Shown here one piece after another: positions 29,112 through 39,600 of a stretch of DNA of 54,051 bases. The notes under the pieces are model-generated. The model was not told the origin of the DNA. It did no database searches and worked only from the letters and a program-made list of their open reading frames with translations. The position numbers and the translations under genes are program-made. Within the stretch, counting starts at the first letter, position 1, and each line of letters opens with the position of its first letter. The DNA comes from a virus, in the IMG/VR virus record IMGVR_UViG_3300025137_000052, positions 1-54,051 of that record. One strand, given 5' to 3'.

Positions 29112-29773
29112 CCGAACAACTATCACATAGTTATTCATCTATTAAGATGTACGAACAATGCCCAAAGAGGTACCTACATCAGCGTATAAACAAAGAGGTT
29201 GAAGATAAAGGTAGTGACGCTACTATCTATGGCGAGAGAGTACACAAACAATTAGAAGACAGACTAAAGATTGGTACGCAGCTACCTGAAGAGTCGGTCA
29301 AACACGAACAAGTTTGCACAACAATCGAATCACTTACTAAAAATTCAGAGTTATACCTCGAGCAGAAGCTGTGCTTAAATGCAAACCTTACACCAACAGG
29401 TTGGTACGACAACGACGCATGGCTCAGATCCATCCTTGATGTGTTAGTTATAAAAGATAAGGTAGCTATAGTTATGGATTGGAAGACAGGTAAAAGGAGA
29501 CCTGACTTTACACAACTAGAACTGTTTGCCCTTCAGGTTTTTGTACACTACCCACAGATAGAAGAAGTGAAGACCAGTTTCATATGGTTAAAGGAGGGCA
29601 AGACAGACTCAGAAACATTTAGATTAATAGACACCAAGCTTATGTGGGGGGAGTTACTATCAAGGATAGAGAGAATCAACCAGTCATATAAGTCCAACAA
29701 CTTTCCAGCAAGACCTAGTGGTTTATGTAGGTATTGCCCAGCAAATAAAATGTGCGAGTATGCTAGAACTTAA
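29108..29773 (+). CDS. PD-(D/E)XK (RecB/Cas4-like) exonuclease with probable Fe-S cluster (221 aa)
   Basis: The N-terminal LSHSYSSIKMYEQCPKRY motif is the classical entrance of RecB/Cas4-like nucleases. The active site is RSILDVLV followed by MDWKTGKRRPD and QLELFALQVF (D, DxK, QL). The C-terminus has CRYCPANKMC, which with the Cys in the first motif gives four cysteines for a 4Fe-4S cluster, as in Cas4 and AddB. It probably trims DNA ends in recombination-linked replication. It lies between polymerase and the VRR-NUC/helicase pair. Confidence 0.82.
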   Translation: MTEQLSHSYSSIKMYEQCPKRYLHQRINKEVEDKGSDATIYGERVHKQLEDRLKIGTQLPEESVKHEQVCTTIESLTKNSELYLEQKLCLNANLTPTGWYDNDAWLRSILDVLVIKDKVAIVMDWKTGKRRPDFTQLELFALQVFVHYPQIEEVKTSFIWLKEGKTDSETFRLIDTKLMWGELLSRIERINQSYKSNNFPARPSGLCRYCPANKMCEYART

Positions 29774-29776
29774 TAC

Positions 29777-29804
29777 TTGACATATATGTAAATCTATATA
29801 ATAT
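29777..29804 (+). promoter_or_regulatory. Possible internal promoter overlapping the VRR-NUC start
   Basis: TTGACA (29777-29782) is followed by TAATAT after 16 bases (29799-29804), or by TATAAT after 14. The -10 element overlaps the ATG at 29803, so transcripts begun here would not include this start and could serve the helicase downstream. Confidence 0.35.
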
Positions 29805-30144
29805 GGCTAATACACCTGAGGGTAAAATTAAAAAGAAACTTGACACCATGTTAAAGTCTTTAGATGTGTGGTTTTATAGTCCACAATCAGGCATATATGG
29901 TAAGTCAGGGATACCTGATCGAATCGCTGTAGCAAATGGTAGATTCATAGGTATTGAATGTAAAGCAGATAGAACTAGGAAACCTACAGCTTTACAGATT
30001 AGGTGTATGGAAGATATTGAAAGAGCTAATGGTAAATGTTTTGTAGTTTATGATGACGATACCATTAATGAAGTGAAAGATTATATAGAGAGTATTGAAT
30101 ATGATAGTAGTAAAACAAGCGAAGGCACTAGCACTAAACCCTGA
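29803..30144 (+). CDS. VRR-NUC-type Holliday-junction-like nuclease (113 aa)
   Basis: A stand-alone VRR-NUC domain: PQSGIYGKSGIPDRIAVANG (with the PD), GIECKADRTRKPT (ExK) and a final helical segment. Stand-alone phage VRR-NUC proteins are nucleases that may resolve junctions. The domain fills almost all of the protein. The last ~44 bases overlap the helicase gene. A promoter-like sequence straddles the start. Confidence 0.85.
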   Translation: MANTPEGKIKKKLDTMLKSLDVWFYSPQSGIYGKSGIPDRIAVANGRFIGIECKADRTRKPTALQIRCMEDIERANGKCFVVYDDDTINEVKDYIESIEYDSSKTSEGTSTKP

Positions 30145-31651
30145 GCACCCAAACCAAATACTACACACAGTACCAGAGTCCAGGCGACTAAAGCATAACA
30201 ACCGAGAACTTGTTGTCACACCTCATACCGTTAAGTCGGTTCAAATTTTGAAGAAGGTAGGTATCAGGGCACCAAGTCCTATCTTATATTACTACGATTG
30301 GGTTGGAGACTTTACACCATACCACCATCAGAAAATGACATCAGCATTTTTAACTATACATGACAAGGCGTTGGTGCTTAATGAAATTGGAACAGGTAAA
30401 ACTCAATCAGCTTTATGGGCATGTGACTACCTGATGGACATAGGTGAGATTCGTAAGGTTTTAGTTATATCACCACTGTCTACTCTTGAAAGGGTATGGG
30501 GTGATAGTATATTTAAAAGCTTTCCACATAGACAAGCAGTTACTTTACATGGTACTAGTGCTAGAAGAAAGCAGTTACTTAAAACAGACGCAGATTTTTA
30601 TATCATAAATCATGATGGCTTTCCTATTATAACGGAAGAGTCTATGGGTATGTTTGATTTAATCATAGTTGATGAGGCGGCTGTCTTACGTAACCCATCT
30701 ACCAACAGGTTTAAGATACTTCGTAAATATATAGCTAAGCATGACAAGATTAAACTTTGGTTAATGACTGGTACACCTACACCTAATGACCCAACAGACG
30801 CATGGGCTTTAGCTAGACTTGTTGATAGTCCGTATAATTCTAAAACTTATACAGCTTTTAAAGAGTCAGTGATGATGAAGATAAGTCAATGGAAGTGGAT
30901 ACCACGACCTGAATCAATAGATACAGTTAAACATGTACTACATCCTGCTGTCAGGTACACAAGAGATGAGTGCTTTGACCTACCTGAAACTGTATTCCAA
31001 ACACGTAAGGTTGAACTTACAACAGAGCAGAAGAAACATCACAATAAAATGCTCAAACATTTTGTTACAGAACTAGAAGAAGAAGGAACTATAACTGCTG
31101 TTAATGAGGCAGTTAAACTACAGAAACTTGTACAGATAAGTTGCGGTGTTGTATACGGTGATGATGGTGATCATATAGAAGTAGATTGCACACCACGAGT
31201 CAATGTTGTTAAAGAAGTATTAGAACAAGTTGACGGTAAGGTAATAGTATTTGTACCACTAACAGGTACGTTAAGAATGTTGGAGAGGATTCTCTCTAAA
31301 CAATGGAGCGTTGCGGTAGTTAATGGAGAAGTATCAGCTACAAAAAGAAACAAGATATTCTATGACTTTCAAAATGCTAAAGACCCTCGTGTCCTTATTG
31401 CCCACCCTGCCACTATGGCACATGGGCTTACGTTGACAGCGGCTAGCACAATCATATGGTATGGACCAGTGACTAGTAATGAGCAATACATTCAGGCGAA
31501 TGGAAGGATAGAGAGGATAGGGAAGAAACACGTATCAAACATTATACATATAGAGGCGACCGAACTTGAATATAAAATGTATGAACGTCTTAAATGTAAA
31601 CAAAAACTACAAGGTTTATTACTAGACCTTATTAAAAATGAGAGGAAATAA
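30101..31651 (+). CDS. SNF2/DEAD-like DNA helicase (516 aa)
   Basis: Superfamily 2 ATPase motor. Motif I is EIGTGKTQSAL (about residue 92), II IIVDEAAVLRN (about 190), III LMTGTPTP, and VI QANGRIERIGKK, with the GR..R pattern of SNF2-type proteins. ATG 30101 is preferred over a TTG at 30095, as GAGAG lies upstream. It overlaps VRR-NUC by 44 bases. The pairing of this helicase and VRR-NUC is common in phages and probably serves fork or recombination processing. Confidence 0.86.
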   Translation: MIVVKQAKALALNPEHPNQILHTVPESRRLKHNNRELVVTPHTVKSVQILKKVGIRAPSPILYYYDWVGDFTPYHHQKMTSAFLTIHDKALVLNEIGTGKTQSALWACDYLMDIGEIRKVLVISPLSTLERVWGDSIFKSFPHRQAVTLHGTSARRKQLLKTDADFYIINHDGFPIITEESMGMFDLIIVDEAAVLRNPSTNRFKILRKYIAKHDKIKLWLMTGTPTPNDPTDAWALARLVDSPYNSKTYTAFKESVMMKISQWKWIPRPESIDTVKHVLHPAVRYTRDECFDLPETVFQTRKVELTTEQKKHHNKMLKHFVTELEEEGTITAVNEAVKLQKLVQISCGVVYGDDGDHIEVDCTPRVNVVKEVLEQVDGKVIVFVPLTGTLRMLERILSKQWSVAVVNGEVSATKRNKIFYDFQNAKDPRVLIAHPATMAHGLTLTAASTIIWYGPVTSNEQYIQANGRIERIGKKHVSNIIHIEATELEYKMYERLKCKQKLQGLLLDLIKNERK

Positions 31652-31652
31652 T

Positions 31653-32054
31653 ATGTTGACTGTAAATAAAGTTATAGAGGCATACCTTAAACTAAGAAGT
31701 CAGAAAGAATCTATTGAGTCTGAGGCTAAGGAAAAAGTTATGGGTATCAAAGAGCAAATGATTAAGCTTGAGGCTTGGATTAAAAACAGAGCTGACGAAG
31801 AGGGAGTTGATTCGTTTAAGACAGCTAAAGGTACAGCATTCTTAACCACTAGTGACTACGCACAGGTAGCTGATTGGGACGCAGTACTTGAGTTTATAAA
31901 AGATAATGAGGCTTATGATTTACTAGAGAAACGAGTTAGTAAGCGAGCAGTAAAAGGATATATTGAAGAAGAGAAAGTTGTGCCATCAGGAGTAAATTAT
32001 GGTACACGAATAGATATTAATGTAAGGAAACCAGCTAATAAAGTGGAAGACTAA
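31653..32054 (+). CDS. Coiled-coil early protein, Gam-like type (133 aa)
   Basis: The start is ATG 31653, with GAGAGGA about 7 bases upstream; an ATG at 31638 lies inside the helicase gene. An N-terminal helix (KVIEAYLKLRSQKESIESEA, then KEKVMGIKEQMIKLEAWI) is followed by SFKTAKGTAFLTTSDYAQVA, a segment shared by many phage early proteins of a Gam-like shape (coiled coil plus small domain). The exact role is unknown; protection of DNA ends has been proposed for true Gam proteins, but that is not shown here. Confidence 0.7.
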   Translation: MLTVNKVIEAYLKLRSQKESIESEAKEKVMGIKEQMIKLEAWIKNRADEEGVDSFKTAKGTAFLTTSDYAQVADWDAVLEFIKDNEAYDLLEKRVSKRAVKGYIEEEKVVPSGVNYGTRIDINVRKPANKVED

Positions 32055-32731
32055 TGAACAGGTCTAAGCTTTCTATAAAAAATTCTACTTTCAGCGTGAT
32101 CACGGACGGTGAATGCGACACTCTATCTGATACAAGTTTAGAGGTGGTGTTCGTGGGTGCAAACCCTGACGTGTCTAAGATGTGGTATGAAAGTGAATGG
32201 TCAGATGATAGAGATTCGACATCACCTGATTGTTTTTCTCTTGATGGTAAGACACCTAATAAGAATAGTGTGTCACCTCAGAACGATATCTGTGTATTAT
32301 GTCCACGTAATGCATGGGGTTCTAGGATAACACCATCAGGATTCAAGGTTAAAGATTGCTCTGATATAAAAAGAGTAGCCGTTATCCTTGTGGACAAACC
32401 AAGGCGAGGTGTGTGTCTGTTACATATAACACCTTCGTCATTAAAGAACTTGAATGCGTATCATAAAACATTATCTATGAGAGGTATTGTTCCTGAAATA
32501 TGTAGGACGATACTATCTTTTGATGAGAACGTTAACTACCCAAGACTTACTTTTAAGTTTGGTGGGTTCTTACCTGAGGATACTCAGAAATATGTTGATA
32601 CATATACAGGTACTGACGAAGTAAAGTATGTTACAGGAGAACTTGCAACGCTTAGTGGACAATCAGCTACCGCAGAGGACTTCGGTTTCTCTGTTGAGGT
32701 AGGTTATATAACTAATATTGAGGAAAAATAA
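32054..32731 (+). CDS. Hypothetical protein linked to the SSB gene (225 aa)
   Basis: Contains SLEVVFVGANPDVSKMWYES, then QNDICVLCPRNAWGSRITPS, and CSDIKRVAVILVDKPRRGVC. The CxxC and later Cys may bind metal. It shares one base with the gene before and is adjacent to the ssDNA-binding protein, an arrangement seen repeatedly in phages, where its function is not known. It could act with the SSB in recombination or replication. Confidence 0.72.
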   Translation: MNRSKLSIKNSTFSVITDGECDTLSDTSLEVVFVGANPDVSKMWYESEWSDDRDSTSPDCFSLDGKTPNKNSVSPQNDICVLCPRNAWGSRITPSGFKVKDCSDIKRVAVILVDKPRRGVCLLHITPSSLKNLNAYHKTLSMRGIVPEICRTILSFDENVNYPRLTFKFGGFLPEDTQKYVDTYTGTDEVKYVTGELATLSGQSATAEDFGFSVEVGYITNIEEK

Positions 32732-33466
32732 ATGGCTAATAAAACATTTACAACCCCAGTGGGTGTCGCAAATTACCCTTACATAAGTAAACCCGACACT
32801 CAATTTGACGCAGAAGGAGTATATAAAGTTACTCTTGCTGTACCTGAAGAGGAGGCTAAGCCTATAGTTGATCTTATCAATGCTGAATTACTAGCAGGGA
32901 TAAAAGCTTTGAAAGAGGCTAAGCCTAAAACTAAATTTAAGAGTGCACCGTTACCTTATTCTAAAGAAGAAGATGATGATGGTAATGAAACAGGTAACAT
33001 TCTAATTAAGTTTAAATCTAAAGCGGCGTACAAACCATCTGTCTTTGACGCAAAGAACAACCCTATGGTTAACCATAACATATGGGGTGGTTCAGAACTT
33101 AAAGTCAATGGTGCTATAGCTTTCTATAGCTCACCATCTATTGGTCAAGGTGTTACTCTAAGACTTAGAGCAGTACAAGTTATCCAATATGTTGAGGGGT
33201 CTGATGGAGCAGGCAAGTTTAACTTTGAGGAAGAAGATGGATACGTATCGGCAGCCAGTGATTCAGTAGAGTCTGACACAGAAGAACAAGTTGACATAAG
33301 TGTGAACGTTCCTGCAGCTGCTGCGGAGGAAGACAAACCAGTAAAGCCTGTAGCTAAAGCTAAACCTAAAGCTAAACCAGTACCAGTTGAAGAGCCTGAA
33401 GATGTACCAGTTGTGTCATCTGACGACGACTTAGCTGCTGAGATAGCTAAGCTTGTTGGGGAGTAA
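32732..33466 (+). CDS. Single-stranded DNA-binding protein (244 aa)
   Basis: Fits the phage ssDNA-binding/DUF2815-like type: an OB-fold-like body (TPVGVANYPYISKPDTQFDA, VYKVTLAVPEEEA, then NPMVNHNIWGGSELKVNGAI and GQGVTLRLRAVQVIQYVEG), followed by a Lys/Pro-rich linker and an acidic tail ending SDDDLAAEIAKLVGE. The acidic tail is typical of T7 gp2.5-like partners that recruit polymerase and helicase. Size and position next to the polymerase module agree. Confidence 0.8.
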   Translation: MANKTFTTPVGVANYPYISKPDTQFDAEGVYKVTLAVPEEEAKPIVDLINAELLAGIKALKEAKPKTKFKSAPLPYSKEEDDDGNETGNILIKFKSKAAYKPSVFDAKNNPMVNHNIWGGSELKVNGAIAFYSSPSIGQGVTLRLRAVQVIQYVEGSDGAGKFNFEEEDGYVSAASDSVESDTEEQVDISVNVPAAAAEEDKPVKPVAKAKPKAKPVPVEEPEDVPVVSSDDDLAAEIAKLVGE

Positions 33467-33469
33467 CCA

Positions 33470-33751
33470 ATGGCTAAGTTACCTCTAGACTTTAAGAAAG
33501 TAGAAGCTCTTAGGAAACATATGTTACTTACTACTAGTAACATGGCTGAGCTTTTAGAGGTATCTCGCATGACTTATTACGGATGGGTTAAAGGTAAGCC
33601 TGTCCGTAAAAAGAATGATGAGAGAGTTAGAGATATGCTTAGGCAACTACTAGCTATTATGGGTGATGGGTGGCCAATGCCTAGGATTATAGCTATAGAG
33701 CAGAAGGATAGGTTCAAGAGCCTTCTTGAGGTTTTAGAGAAAAAGGAATAA
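33470..33751 (+). CDS. HTH DNA-binding protein (93 aa)
   Basis: An N-terminal helix-turn-helix of the XRE/Cro-like kind is visible in RKHMLLTTSNMAELLEVSRM followed by TYYGWVKGKPVRKKND. The rest is helical. It is probably a transcriptional regulator of the phage, possibly controlling the early block or the late switch. The operator is unknown; the 9-bp iterons are one candidate. The gap to the SSB is 3 bases. Confidence 0.72.
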   Translation: MAKLPLDFKKVEALRKHMLLTTSNMAELLEVSRMTYYGWVKGKPVRKKNDERVRDMLRQLLAIMGDGWPMPRIIAIEQKDRFKSLLEVLEKKE

Positions 33752-33761
33752 TATAACAAAT

Positions 33762-33787
33762 GGTGGTTAGATAAAGGTCTAGCCACC
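33762..33787 (+). terminator. 10-bp hairpin before the primase gene
   Basis: GGTGGTTAGA pairs with TCTAGCCACC (one G-U) across a 6-base loop, in the 56-base gap after the HTH gene. No T run follows, so a partial terminator or leader structure for the primase gene is the best guess. Confidence 0.4.
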
Positions 33788-33807
33788 GTAATAAAGGTAA
33801 AGCAAAT

Positions 33808-36657
33808 ATGAATATGTTGGAATTTCTCCAGCAAGTTTTACCAGCTGAGGGGTTTTATGTAACTACTGTCATCAATCCTGACGGTAGACGGCAGGGATTC
33901 TTTAAGTCTGTGGACGAACTTGCACAAGTATGTGAAAGACTTGACAAAACTAATAACAATACTTACTTCGCAATATCTGCGTTTAAGCAAAAGGGTAACA
34001 GGAAACAAGATAACGTAAGAGCTACTAAGGTAGTAGCTATAGATATAGATTGCGGTGGTAATAAACCGTACCCTTCATGGAAAGAAGGACTAGTAGCACT
34101 AGGTAAATTTGTATCTGACCTGAAGTTACCCAAGCCTATGATAGTACATTCAGGTAATGGACTGCATGTATACTGGGTACTAGATGAAGAGCTACCACCT
34201 GAGCAGTGGAAACCATTAGCTGAGGCTATGAAACAAGCCGCTATACAAAAAGAATTTAAGATAGACGCAGGACTTACAGCAAATAGTGCACTAGTACTAC
34301 GACCTGTGGGCACTCACAATCCAAAGAATGGTAATAAAGTTAAGGTATTAGTAGAGTCTGAGGCAACTAGCCCTGAGATTTTAAAGCAACGCTTATCATA
34401 CTACTACGTAGCGGGTGATCACCAAAAGAGCAGCACACATGACAACTCGTTGCTGGATAACCTAGCTACTAAGAATGAATACCAACCAGCTGTAGGCTCA
34501 GTGGTCGCTAAGAAATGTAAACAGATAGAGTGGGCTATAGACAATCAAGATAAGGTAGATGAGCCGTTATGGTACAGTTTAATAGGGGTAGCCGCTTTCT
34601 GCCAAGACCCTGAAACAACAGCAATAGAGTGGTCTAAGGGGCATACTGGATATAGTGAAAGGTCAACTAAGCAGAAGTTAAATCAATGGAAAGAGTCTGC
34701 GTCAGGCCCCACTACCTGTGCTAAGTTTGAATCTAGTAGACCTACAGGCTGTAGGGGTTGTAAATACAAGGGAAAGATAGGCTCACCAGCTAGACTAGGT
34801 GTGCAATATCAAGAAGCTCCCATAATAAAGCAGGCTCCTGACAAAGTAGCTAACGCTGTACCCATGCCTAAACCATTTAAAAGAACTAAAGATGGTATCA
34901 AAGTAACCATTGATGACACAGATATTGATGTATGTAAGTTTGATATATACCCCGTAGGCTATGGTCTTGATGAATCACTAGGCTATGAAACAGTTAGATT
35001 TCATTGGGATAGACCACACATGGGGTGGCAAGAACTGAATTTAAGACAAGCGTACCTTACTGATGGGGCTAGAGAGTTTCCTAGTGCTATAGCAGATCAA
35101 GGTATTGTACTTTACAATAAGAAACAAACGGAGTATTTTCAACTTATGTTAAGGACTTACATGGATGAGCTGAGACAGATTCGCACAATGACGAATCTAT
35201 ACTCAACTATGGGGTGGAAAGAAAAGAATAAATCTTTCTTACTAGGTAACACATTAATCAAGCGTAAGCCTGACGGCTCTGTAGTAGAAGAGACTATAAG
35301 CTTAGCGTCTATAATACAAAGACAAGGTGCGGACTTATATAATACTAAAGGTTCATTAGAACAATGGGTAAACCTCACGTCTATAATGGAGAAAGCCCAT
35401 TTAAAATCACACATGTTTGCATTAGGTGTAGGATTCTCAGCACCACTATATAATTTTACAGGGCTCAAAGGACTAACGATATCTTTGTATGGTCCAACAG
35501 GTGGTGGTAAAACATTAGCTCAGTACTGGGCTCAGTCTATATACGGAGATCCTGAGAAGCTACACTTTGCAGCTAAGTATACTCAGATGGCTTTGTTCTC
35601 ACGTCTTGGTACGTATGGTAATCTACCTCTTACAATAGATGAAGTAACCATGATGAGTGATAAAGAGGTCGGAGACTTCTGCTACTGGGTATCACAAGGG
35701 CGTGACAAGGCAAGGCTTAATAGAAATGCTGAAGAAAGGGACGCTAAGACTTGGGCTACACCTGTACTGGTATCTACCAACAAGTCTTTACAAAGTAAAC
35801 TTATAGCTTCTGGTCTTGATACTGACGCACAGATGGCTAGATTATTAGAATTAACAGTACCTCAGACTGATGTATTTACAAGGAACAGTGATGTAGGTAA
35901 GAAGATATACCAAGCTATCCATACAAACTATGGACATGCAGGCAAAATATTTATAAAGAACTTAGTAGAGATGGGTGAAGAAGGTATTCAATCTATCATA
36001 GCTGAAGCTTCAGATAACTTTGCTAAGAAATATAGATGTAACTTTGGTGGTCAAGAAAGATACTGGGAGCAATCTATTATACTTGCTGACCTATCTATGA
36101 GCCTAGCTAAAGAGTGGGGTCTTATTGATTATGACTATGAGCAGTCTACTGAATGGGTACTAGCACAAATAGGTGCGATACGCAGGTCAGTACAAGAGAA
36201 TCAAGTAGACGCATTCGATCTTGTTGCAGAGTACATGGCTGATTCAGCTGATACATCCGTTACTATCATGCATACAACAGGGCAGAAAGCACAACCTGAT
36301 TTCTCTAGAATACCAAGAGGTGATATAAGAATAAGACTTGATGTGTTTAGGAAATCTGCAGCTGAGCCATTTGATAAAGGAACTATGATGATTGATAGAA
36401 CACATTTTAGGAAGTGGTTATCCATACGTGGTGCTGACTATAAAACATTTAAGCAAGAACTTATGGATGAGAATGTAGTTGCAACTCCTAAATCTGAGAA
36501 GGCTTCACTAGGTAAAGATACTCCTGTTAAATTAGCACAGACATACGTTGTAGGATTTAACTTAACACATCCTAGATTCCAGAGCTTGCTTGATAATGCA
36601 GATGTAGAAGCTGATGATTTATCATACGGTCAGCTACAAGTATTAGATAAGGATTAG
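33808..36657 (+). CDS. Primase-helicase: AEP-like primase with DUF927-type helicase (949 aa)
   Basis: The N-terminal part has AIDIDCGGNKPYP (about residue 80, catalytic Asp pair), HSGNGLHVYWVLDE (about 113, with the His) and LRPVGTHNPKNG (about 165), the motifs of RepB/AEP-like primases. A Cys cluster CAKFESSRPTGCRGCKYKG follows near 305-320. The C-terminal part has Walker A YGPTGGGKTLAQYW (about 560) and LTIDEVTMM (Walker B), as in DUF927-type helicases. It is the last gene of the early block; its TAG overlaps the stop of the late gene on the other strand. It probably makes primers and unwinds DNA. Confidence 0.85.
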   Translation: MNMLEFLQQVLPAEGFYVTTVINPDGRRQGFFKSVDELAQVCERLDKTNNNTYFAISAFKQKGNRKQDNVRATKVVAIDIDCGGNKPYPSWKEGLVALGKFVSDLKLPKPMIVHSGNGLHVYWVLDEELPPEQWKPLAEAMKQAAIQKEFKIDAGLTANSALVLRPVGTHNPKNGNKVKVLVESEATSPEILKQRLSYYYVAGDHQKSSTHDNSLLDNLATKNEYQPAVGSVVAKKCKQIEWAIDNQDKVDEPLWYSLIGVAAFCQDPETTAIEWSKGHTGYSERSTKQKLNQWKESASGPTTCAKFESSRPTGCRGCKYKGKIGSPARLGVQYQEAPIIKQAPDKVANAVPMPKPFKRTKDGIKVTIDDTDIDVCKFDIYPVGYGLDESLGYETVRFHWDRPHMGWQELNLRQAYLTDGAREFPSAIADQGIVLYNKKQTEYFQLMLRTYMDELRQIRTMTNLYSTMGWKEKNKSFLLGNTLIKRKPDGSVVEETISLASIIQRQGADLYNTKGSLEQWVNLTSIMEKAHLKSHMFALGVGFSAPLYNFTGLKGLTISLYGPTGGGKTLAQYWAQSIYGDPEKLHFAAKYTQMALFSRLGTYGNLPLTIDEVTMMSDKEVGDFCYWVSQGRDKARLNRNAEERDAKTWATPVLVSTNKSLQSKLIASGLDTDAQMARLLELTVPQTDVFTRNSDVGKKIYQAIHTNYGHAGKIFIKNLVEMGEEGIQSIIAEASDNFAKKYRCNFGGQERYWEQSIILADLSMSLAKEWGLIDYDYEQSTEWVLAQIGAIRRSVQENQVDAFDLVAEYMADSADTSVTIMHTTGQKAQPDFSRIPRGDIRIRLDVFRKSAAEPFDKGTMMIDRTHFRKWLSIRGADYKTFKQELMDENVVATPKSEKASLGKDTPVKLAQTYVVGFNLTHPRFQSLLDNADVEADDLSYGQLQVLDKD

Positions 36658-39600
36658 TGGTCGTTGATAGCTTGTTCGTAAGCGTCCATTAAAAATTGTG
36701 TTTCAGGTCTAATGTTTTTAGGTGCAAACTTCTTATACCTTTCAGCAGCTGGCATTGACCAAGCTCTAAATGCTCTTTGTGCTGAAGGTAACCAGCGTTT
36801 TAACTCAAACTCAGTTCCTCTGTGGTCTTGGTTATGTTCTTTAACTTCTCTTTCTATTTGTCTCATAGTCTTTCTATCTTTATTTATCTTAGCTTTTACC
36901 CAAGCGTCAGTGTATGATTTTTTAATTGCTTTAGCAAAGCCGTCAGTTTGTTTACTCATTCTTATTATATCGTTTTGATAAGTAGCCCCAGCTGGATAGA
37001 AGTTTAAGAATCTAAATACAGTCTGCAATGTAGACACATCATCCATTATTACTTTGCCTTCTTTATTTGTAACCTGTCCGCTAGTTGCATAATCTATTCC
37101 ATCTGTTACGCCTCTTAGTGCACCGAATGGTTGGTTCTTTAGAACATCAGTCCAAGTGGTTGTATCAGATTTTAAACCAATAGCCTCTGCACCTTGTGCT
37201 GCAACTAGACTCAACGTGCCTGCTGTCTGCTCACCAGCTGACCATACAGGCCCTAAAAAGTTTTTTGCTTCTTGCCAAGGATCTGCACCTGCTTTACCTA
37301 CACCTGTCAGAGGTATTAAATCACCGAAGCCTAGTCTTGTAGACACGGTAGCTCCAAGAAAATAATCTAAGAAACCTCTCATGGCTACTGGAGATGCACC
37401 AGGAGCTATCTCTTCTATAAAATCAACAACATTTTTTTCTACGGTTGCAGTTTTGAAACCAAACTTCTGCGTTAAAGTATCAATTAAATCTGTAATGTCA
37501 TCAGCAAATGGTAGTCCTTTTAGACCTGACATTAAAACAAGTAGTGTTAGCATAGCTAATTGTTCTTTCCGACCTAAGTTTTTCATAAGCTCCACAGTAA
37601 TAATTACAAATTGTTTATACATAAAGATGTATTGAAGAACATTACCACGAGCCATAGCAGGTCTATTAAACATTCCATACTCACCCTGAGATGTATTGAC
37701 AGCTCTTATCGCAAACTCTTCTGCAGATTTCTGTATCTCATCTTGTTTTAAATCTCCAGCTTTTTGTAGCTTATCTCTTTGTAATCTATAAGCTGCTAAG
37801 AAAGTTGTTCTTCTATTTAATTGCTCTGTATAAGAGAACACTTTCATCCACCCTCTAACTACACCAGCCAAATTTTTATTAGCCATTAAGCCACCTCTAG
37901 CTGTACCAACAAGAGCATTAAACTGTGCGGCTTGAAGTACACCTTGTTCAGTAGCTTCAAGTAATACTTGAGCTTCGTCTTGAGTTATACCGTACTTATC
38001 TTGTAATGATGTATCTTTAACTAGTTCTTGCATGTGAGTTAGTGTCTCTAACTTAAAATTCTTCATATGTCTTAGTGCTCTAGTCATAGCACCAGCAGAT
38101 TTAGTTAAGCCAAACCCACCACCGTAACCAGTCTTAGCATTATATGTAGATAGGTATGGAATACTATGGCTTACCATTGATATAGTATTAACAAAACCTG
38201 TAGCAACAGATCCACCAAGTTGAGAAGTTACTGTTAGTAGTTTTATAAATGAGCCTGCCTCACCTGATAACAGGTCTTCTGTAGATACATCTATATTTCC
38301 TGCTTTACCATAAAAATCTAATAACCCGCCAGCAACAGACCTATATCTTTTACCTTGACCTTCAGTTTTTACTTGTACTGCTTCTCTATTTTTACCACTA
38401 CCTTTATAAACTGTTATTGTTCTGTCTGTTAATCCAGCTGAGTATCTATACTGGTTAGCATAACTATCGTATTGCTGTTGTGCTATTTTAATTTGCTCAT
38501 CGCTACCTGTAGCTTCAACTTTCTCCATTCTTTCTTTAAGTCTATTAAGTTTATCTCTATTTCCAGCCCAAAGCTTTTCGTCTGTAGTGTATTTGTTAAG
38601 CTTATGTGAGTAAAAAGTTTTACCAGCTGCATGTGACATAGTCTCTAAATGTTCTGATACACTTCTTACTACGTCTGCATTCCAACCAGCAGTACCTGAA
38701 CGTTGTAAACTTTTTCTTGCTCTTTCTGATTGTTTAGTTAAAGCAGTAGTTACTTTTTTCATTTGCTCTGGTTTAAGATTTACATTTAACCTTACAAGAA
38801 TACTTGTAAACTCATTTAAATTCATAGCAGAGGATAGTGGTGCACTAGAACTAACTTCACTGGTTTCTGGTTTTAAATTAACTTCTACATCCTGTAGGTT
38901 TTTATCTTTAAATTTATATTTGGTATCTTTAAAATCATCTTTAAGACTATCAAAAAGCTCTCTTGCATCTTGTTTAGAATCAACTTGGTAATACGGTAGT
39001 ACATTTTTGGTGTGGGAATCTAATTCTATTTCGTTATCATTATCATCAAATGCTCTTAATGTAACTTGATAGTTACCACGTCTAGTAAATGGTACATACC
39101 CACCGAGTATTGTACGCTTAGCATTGAACTCATTGTTTACATTTTTTAAATCTAACAGTAATAAATTTTCTATTGTTTTAGTAACTTGGTCAGCACCTGA
39201 TCTTTCACCACTATATACTTCATGAAGTTGTTGCAAACTATTTACTACATCAGTAAAGTCTTCAGTACCTTTTACTTTAAATATGTCAACTTCTGTAGCG
39301 TCACCAGCAATCCAATCATTAAGTTTGTTTTCATCACCTTTTTTCCATAAAGCACGGTTGACATCTCTTAGAAATAACTCAGCATTTTTCTGAGACTCAG
39401 GGTCATAAGTTATACCTACACCTTCTAGTTTCGCATTTTCAGAATATAGCTCTTGGTATTTTTTTACTATTACTGTAGCCGCAGCTTGATCTTGAGCACT
39501 AGCACCTATACCCCTTTTATTTTCTGCAAAGTCTTTTACGATACTTAGTATGTCTTGTCTTTCTGATATAGTTGCTTCTAAGTTTGACTCTAGTAAATCT

